DNA of 64,000 bases from NCBI GenBank assembly GCA_040222235.1, contig JAVKDO010000071.1, positions 1-64,000 of the forward strand, read 5' to 3'. Origin of the DNA: UBA6059 sp040222235 (GTDB taxonomy: Bacteria > Bacteroidota > Bacteroidia > Cytophagales > Cyclobacteriaceae). Position 1 is the stretch's first letter, and each line of letters begins with the position of its first letter. A program made the translations under genes and the position numbers. This document shows positions 60,236 through 64,000 of the stretch, piece by piece. The notes under the pieces are model-generated. The model had not been told where the DNA came from. It did no database searches and saw nothing but the letters and a program-made list of their open reading frames with translations.

Positions 60236-61736
60236 GGATGTCGTCCAGGTAGTCGCGATTGTTGGCCAACCTGGGTACTTTATTTTGGCCTCCAAGTTTA
60301 CCTCTTTTCTTCATCCATTGATGAAAGGTACCCTCCTCGACAAAGTGTATCAAGGGTTCCTCTAGTGCAATATTGCGGTAGCGCTTAGCGTCATAGTCAG
60401 AATTCACCTCTTTGAGTTTTGCGTCCAAAATCTCACAAAACTTCTCTCGGTTATCCGGCTGCCTGGCGAACTCGATGACCCATTCGTGACTGCCTTTTTG
60501 CTCACTACCGAGGTATTTCGGTGCAGCAGTAAAGTTCGTCATCATCGCTTTGGTCTGATGGCAGGCCTCTTCTATGGCATACTCCGCATTTTCAATGATC
60601 AGCTCTTCTCCAAATGCATTAATAAAATGCTTTGTACGACCCGTGATCTTAATACGGTAAGGACTTGTGGAGGTAAACTTGATCGTATCGCCAATCATAT
60701 ACCGCCAAAGGCCTGCATTGGTGGTAATGACTAATGCGTAGTTTTTCCCGATTTCGACCTGATCTAGCGTCAATACAATCGGATCTTCCACATCCATCTG
60801 CTCAAAGGGTATGAACTCATAGTATATGCCATAATCAAGCATGAGCAACAACTCGCTCGAGCCGGGTTGATCTTGTATCGCAAAGAAGCCCTCAGAGGCA
60901 TTATAAGTCTCTAGATAGTGCATATCATCCGAAGGAATCAGAGAACGGAATAGATTTCGATATGGGGAGAAAGCCACCGCGCCATGGACGAATAACTCAA
61001 TATTAGGCCATACATCAAGGATGCTTTTCTTACCAGTAATCTCAAGTATTCGTTGGAGTAGCACGAAGGTCCACGTCGGCACTCCAGACATGCTAGTGAC
61101 ATTCTCATTGAGCGTCACCTGTGCCATTTTCTCTATTTTCTCTTCCCACTCATCCATGAGCGCGATATCAAGGCTTGGTGTACGCACTAGCTGCGCCCAT
61201 AGCGGTAGGTTCTTAAGAATTACTGCTGACACATCCCCGTAGTAGGATTCCGAGTTTTGATCAAATTGATTGATCTGGTGACTGCCGCCGACTACCAGCC
61301 CCTTACCAGAAAACATCTGCGTTTCTGGATAATTGTTGATGTAAAGCGAAAGTAGGTCTTTGCCTCCCGCATAATGACAATCCTCAAGCGCCTCCTCAGA
61401 GACTGGAATGAATTTGCTTCTCGCATTTGTAGTACCCGATGATTTGGCAAACCAGCTAATTTTTGTTGGCCAGAGCAGATTTTGCTCACCCGCCATTGTG
61501 CGCTCTACATAAGGAAAAAGGTCTTCGTATGATACAAGTGGCGCTGAACGCTGAAAACTCAACGGATCACCCACATCGCTAAATCCATGTTTTCGGCCAT
61601 ATTCTGTATTTCTCCCCTCCTTGATGAGATTCATCAGGAGATCCTCCTGAACCCCCAGCGGGTTGATCATGAACTGCTCTATCTGGCTAATTCGCTTTTT
61701 TAAGGCCCAGGTCAATATGGAGTTAAGAATACGCAC
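60210..61736 (-). CDS. GH3 family acyl-adenylating protein
   Basis: A 508-residue member of the GH3 auxin-responsive promoter family, related to acyl-acid amido synthetases of plants. The adenylate-forming core shows ISWFAKSSGTTNARSKFIPV (P-loop-like), YNASEGFFAIQD and YALVITTNAGLWRYMIGDTI with ITGRTKHFINAFGEELI. Bacterial GH3 proteins exist in several phyla, and their substrates are largely unknown. It follows lptB by 1 base, so the two are read together. Nothing suggests truncation. Confidence 0.93.
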   Translation of the reverse strand: MRILNSILTWALKKRISQIEQFMINPLGVQEDLLMNLIKEGRNTEYGRKHGFSDVGDPLSFQRSAPLVSYEDLFPYVERTMAGEQNLLWPTKISWFAKSSGTTNARSKFIPVSEEALEDCHYAGGKDLLSLYINNYPETQMFSGKGLVVGGSHQINQFDQNSESYYGDVSAVILKNLPLWAQLVRTPSLDIALMDEWEEKIEKMAQVTLNENVTSMSGVPTWTFVLLQRILEITGKKSILDVWPNIELFVHGAVAFSPYRNLFRSLIPSDDMHYLETYNASEGFFAIQDQPGSSELLLMLDYGIYYEFIPFEQMDVEDPIVLTLDQVEIGKNYALVITTNAGLWRYMIGDTIKFTSTSPYRIKITGRTKHFINAFGEELIIENAEYAIEEACHQTKAMMTNFTAAPKYLGSEQKGSHEWVIEFARQPDNREKFCEILDAKLKEVNSDYDAKRYRNIALEEPLIHFVEEGTFHQWMKKRGKLGGQNKVPRLANNRDYLDDILSLLKVMS

Positions 61737-61737
61737 G

Positions 61738-62469
61738 CTAAATCTTCCGCTTCAGTTCAAAGTGTTTTCCAAGATACACTCTTCTGACCTGTTCATCAGA
61801 TGCCAATTCCTCAGCAGTACCTGCCTTCAGCAATTTCCCTTCAAACATGAGATAGGCTCGATCAGTAATCGAAAGTGTCTCATTCACGTTGTGATCAGTG
61901 ATGAGGATGCCAATATTCTTGTCTTTCAGCTTAGCCACAATCGACTGAATCTCCTCCACGGCAATCGGATCCACACCAGCAAACGGCTCATCTAGCAATA
62001 CAAAGCTGGGGTCAACTGCCAACGCTCTTGCAATCTCTGTTCTGCGTCGTTCCCCCCCTGACAGTACCATGCCTAGATTTTTCCTTACATGAGTAAGGCT
62101 AAATTCCTCCAATAACTCCTCAGCCTTTTCCTTTTGAGCAGTTTTAGAGAGCTTAGTCATCTCTAGTACAGCCATTAGGTTTTCTTGTACTGAGAGCTTT
62201 CGAAAGACGGATGCTTCTTGCGCCAGATATCCTATCCCCAGCTTGGCTCGCTTGTACATGGGGAGCGCAGTGATGTTTTGATCATCAAGATAAATTTCCC
62301 CGCTATTAGGTTTGATCAAACCCACGATCATGTAGAATGAAGTAGTCTTACCTGCCCCGTTGGGTCCAAGCATACCGACGATCTCACCTTGACCTACCTC
62401 TACAGATATCTGATTGACGACCGTCCTTTTTTTATACTTTTTAACTAACTCTTCTGCTCGTAGGATCAT
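61738..62469 (-). CDS. lptB: LPS export ABC transporter ATPase LptB
   Basis: ATPase that drives lipopolysaccharide extraction from the inner membrane with LptF/G. It has 243 residues. Walker A is GPNGAGKTTSFYM, the Q-loop is in IGYLAQEASVFRKLSVQEN, the signature LSGGERRRTEIARAL, Walker B FVLLDEPFAGVDP and H-loop ITDHNVNETL. The LAQEASVFRKLSV and FAGVDP wording is typical of LptB rather than generic ABC ATPases. It sits between recJ (16 bases upstream) and the GH3 gene. Confidence 0.94.
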   Translation of the reverse strand: MILRAEELVKKYKKRTVVNQISVEVGQGEIVGMLGPNGAGKTTSFYMIVGLIKPNSGEIYLDDQNITALPMYKRAKLGIGYLAQEASVFRKLSVQENLMAVLEMTKLSKTAQKEKAEELLEEFSLTHVRKNLGMVLSGGERRRTEIARALAVDPSFVLLDEPFAGVDPIAVEEIQSIVAKLKDKNIGILITDHNVNETLSITDRAYLMFEGKLLKAGTAEELASDEQVRRVYLGKHFELKRKI

Positions 62470-62485
62470 ATGGGCAAATACTATC

Positions 62486-64000
62486 TTAGTCGAACTTAAT
62501 GTCCTTCACATTGAGCTGCAAAGATACCCTATCCCGGTAATTGTTTTCCTCGATTGTGTAAGCAACGCTGAAGCTCATACCAGCAGCAATCATATCATAG
62601 TAGGCAGCCAACCCAAAGCCAATAGCCTCCATGACTTTGTTTGAGCCATTTTGTTTCAAAAACAGTTTCAAATGCTCCCCTTTGAGTACTCTCGTATTGG
62701 CGGTAGCAATGACTTTATGCGTCGCAAAAACAGGCTGCATATTCTGTGGGCCAAATGGGGACATCTGCTTCAGGATATTGAAGAACTTCTGATTGATCAT
62801 GTCAAAGTCGATCGACTGATTGATCTCTATTTGGGGTACCAACTGATCATCAGTGATGCGCTCACTGACGACCCTCTCAAACTTGTCCTGGAAAGCGGTG
62901 ATGTTCTTGATATCCATAGTCAGGCCGGCCGCATATTGATGCCCTCCAAACTGATCTAGCAACTCTGCGCATTCGGCGATAGCCTCATAGACATTAAAGC
63001 CGAGTACCGATCTAGCTGAGCCAGTCGCCTTGTCGTTTGACTCTGTTAAGATGATCGTCGGGCGATAGTATTTTTCAATGCATCGCGAGGCAACTATCCC
63101 GATCACGCCCTTATGCCAGTCCTTGTTGTAAAGTACGGTGGACCTGGCTGTATGATCGCCTTCATTGCTCTCGATCATCTCTAGTGCCTCTTTTGTGATC
63201 GATGCGTCATAGTTTCGACGTTCTACGTTTTTGCCTTCGACCTTCAATGCAAACCCTTTCGCCTCCTCTTCTGTTCGACTAAGCAACAGCTGGATAGAGC
63301 CGCGGGCATGCGAGATGCGCCCCATGGCATTAATCCTTGGGCCTATGCCGAATACAACTGCAGAAATATCCAGTTCACCTCTATAGCCGCTATTGTCCAT
63401 AATCGCCTTTAGGCCTGGCAGGGGCTGATCATTCAGTTTCTTAAGGCCGTAATAGGCCATGATCCGATTCTCATCTACGATAGGCACGATATCGGAAGCA
63501 ATACTCACTGCGAGCAAGTCCAGAAAACCGAACAACTCCATGTGATCGATGGTCTGCTGCTGACAGAAACCCTGCATGAGCTTGAAGCCGACTCCACAGC
63601 CACTCAGTTCAGTAAAGGGGTAGCTACAGTCGACGCGCTTGGGATCAAGCACGGCATAGGCAGCTGGTAAATTCTCTCCTGGAAGGTGATGGTCGCAAAT
63701 AATGACATCTACACCCAACTCGTTGGCCTGGTTCATCCGATCTATGGCCTTGATGCCACAGTCGAGGGCGATGACCAGCGAAAAGCCATTGTCATGCGCC
63801 CAGCGGATGCCGGTCTCAGAGATCCCATATCCCTCTTTGTACCTATCGGGAATGTAGTAGTCGAGCTGGTCGTAATATCGCCGCAAAAAGCCATAGACCA
63901 GAGATACAGCCGTCGTACCGTCTACGTCATAGTCTCCATAGATGAGTATCTTTTCTTCATTTGCGATAGCCTCGGTCAGTCTATCCACAGCTCGATCCAT
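62486..64000 (-). CDS. recJ: single-stranded-DNA exonuclease RecJ, C-terminal 504 residues (cut by window edge)
   Basis: 5'-3' exonuclease on single-stranded DNA in repair and recombination. The DHH catalytic motifs are present: YGDYDVDGTTAVSL, IALDCG, VIICDHHLPG and VLDPKR, with a DHHA1 region (GQFGGHQYAAGL-like DQFGGHQYAAGLT) and an OB fold near the end. Family proteins are about 570 residues, so roughly 60-70 N-terminal residues lie beyond the right edge; the Met at the edge is unlikely to be the true start. lptB follows 16 bases after its end. Confidence 0.94.
   Translation of the reverse strand: MDRAVDRLTEAIANEEKILIYGDYDVDGTTAVSLVYGFLRRYYDQLDYYIPDRYKEGYGISETGIRWAHDNGFSLVIALDCGIKAIDRMNQANELGVDVIICDHHLPGENLPAAYAVLDPKRVDCSYPFTELSGCGVGFKLMQGFCQQQTIDHMELFGFLDLLAVSIASDIVPIVDENRIMAYYGLKKLNDQPLPGLKAIMDNSGYRGELDISAVVFGIGPRINAMGRISHARGSIQLLLSRTEEEAKGFALKVEGKNVERRNYDASITKEALEMIESNEGDHTARSTVLYNKDWHKGVIGIVASRCIEKYYRPTIILTESNDKATGSARSVLGFNVYEAIAECAELLDQFGGHQYAAGLTMDIKNITAFQDKFERVVSERITDDQLVPQIEINQSIDFDMINQKFFNILKQMSPFGPQNMQPVFATHKVIATANTRVLKGEHLKLFLKQNGSNKVMEAIGFGLAAYYDMIAAGMSFSVAYTIEENNYRDRVSLQLNVKDIKFD

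Overview
The window is a piece of a Bacteroidota chromosome, most like the Cytophagales/Cytophagia. The evidence is a complete gliding/type IX secretion cluster (porP/sprF-gldK-gldL-gldM-gldN), a separate SprE/PorW-type lipoprotein, an F-type ATP synthase subunit a with a long secreted N-terminal extension, SusC/RagA-style TonB receptor architecture, a DUF4271 gene, and promoters of the Bacteroidota type (TTG-N19-TAnnTTTG). Genes are dense and mostly housekeeping. No rRNA, CRISPR array, prophage or classical insertion sequence was seen.

Layout. 1-4.8 kb (minus): M23 peptidase, bactofilin, two small AtpI/AtpZ-like membrane proteins, then atpB-atpE-atpF-atpH-atpA; atpA runs off the left edge. 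4.9-11.5 kb (plus): SprE/PorW lipoprotein, class A penicillin-binding protein, uvrC. 11.6-20.1 kb (minus): a run read as WecA/MraY-like glycosyl-phosphate transferase, DUF4271, hemD, porP, gldK, gldL, gldM, gldN. 20.1-25.2 kb: BamA/TamA-like outer membrane protein, hemW, a small helical protein, and a LytTR regulator/LytS-type kinase pair. 25.2-31.5 kb (minus): LOG protein, lytic transglycosylase, uvrA, and then a tightly coupled accessory pair (an AbiGi-antitoxin-like protein plus an unrecognised protein). 31.5-32.9 kb: a repeat island of about 140-bp palindromic repeats. One repeat-like pair of ends encloses a small intact GIY-YIG nuclease gene. 32.9-46.9 kb: ArsC/LMW-phosphatase-like protein, TIGR01777 epimerase, a TonB receptor with a beta-helix lipoprotein, MoxR ATPase, hydrolase-OsmC fusion, DUF697-like protein and M16 protease. 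46.9-47.2 kb: tRNA-Leu(TAA) and tRNA-Gly(GCC). 47.3-64 kb: lipoprotein, mutS, SpoU methyltransferase, class IV aminotransferase/sulfotransferase pair, fumC, SPOR protein, map, VOC protein, CLC transporter, hemerythrin-like protein, GH3 protein, lptB and recJ (cut by the right edge).

How the parts fit. Much of the window is cell-envelope biology: the gliding motor and secretion system, peptidoglycan synthesis and turnover (class A PBP, M23, lytic transglycosylase, SPOR), outer-membrane biogenesis (BamA/TamA-like, LptB) and nutrient uptake (TonB receptor). DNA repair is represented by uvrA, uvrC, mutS and recJ.

The best candidates for something undescribed are three. The first is the GIY-YIG gene lying between the same imperfect inverted ends as neighbouring gene-less repeats, which looks like an autonomous/non-autonomous mobile repeat family. 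The second is the AbiGi-like two-gene unit behind uvrA. The third is a nested double palindrome upstream of mutS. A DnaA-box cluster near 59.4 kb and an over-represented decamer TTCCGRTAGG also deserve computation.
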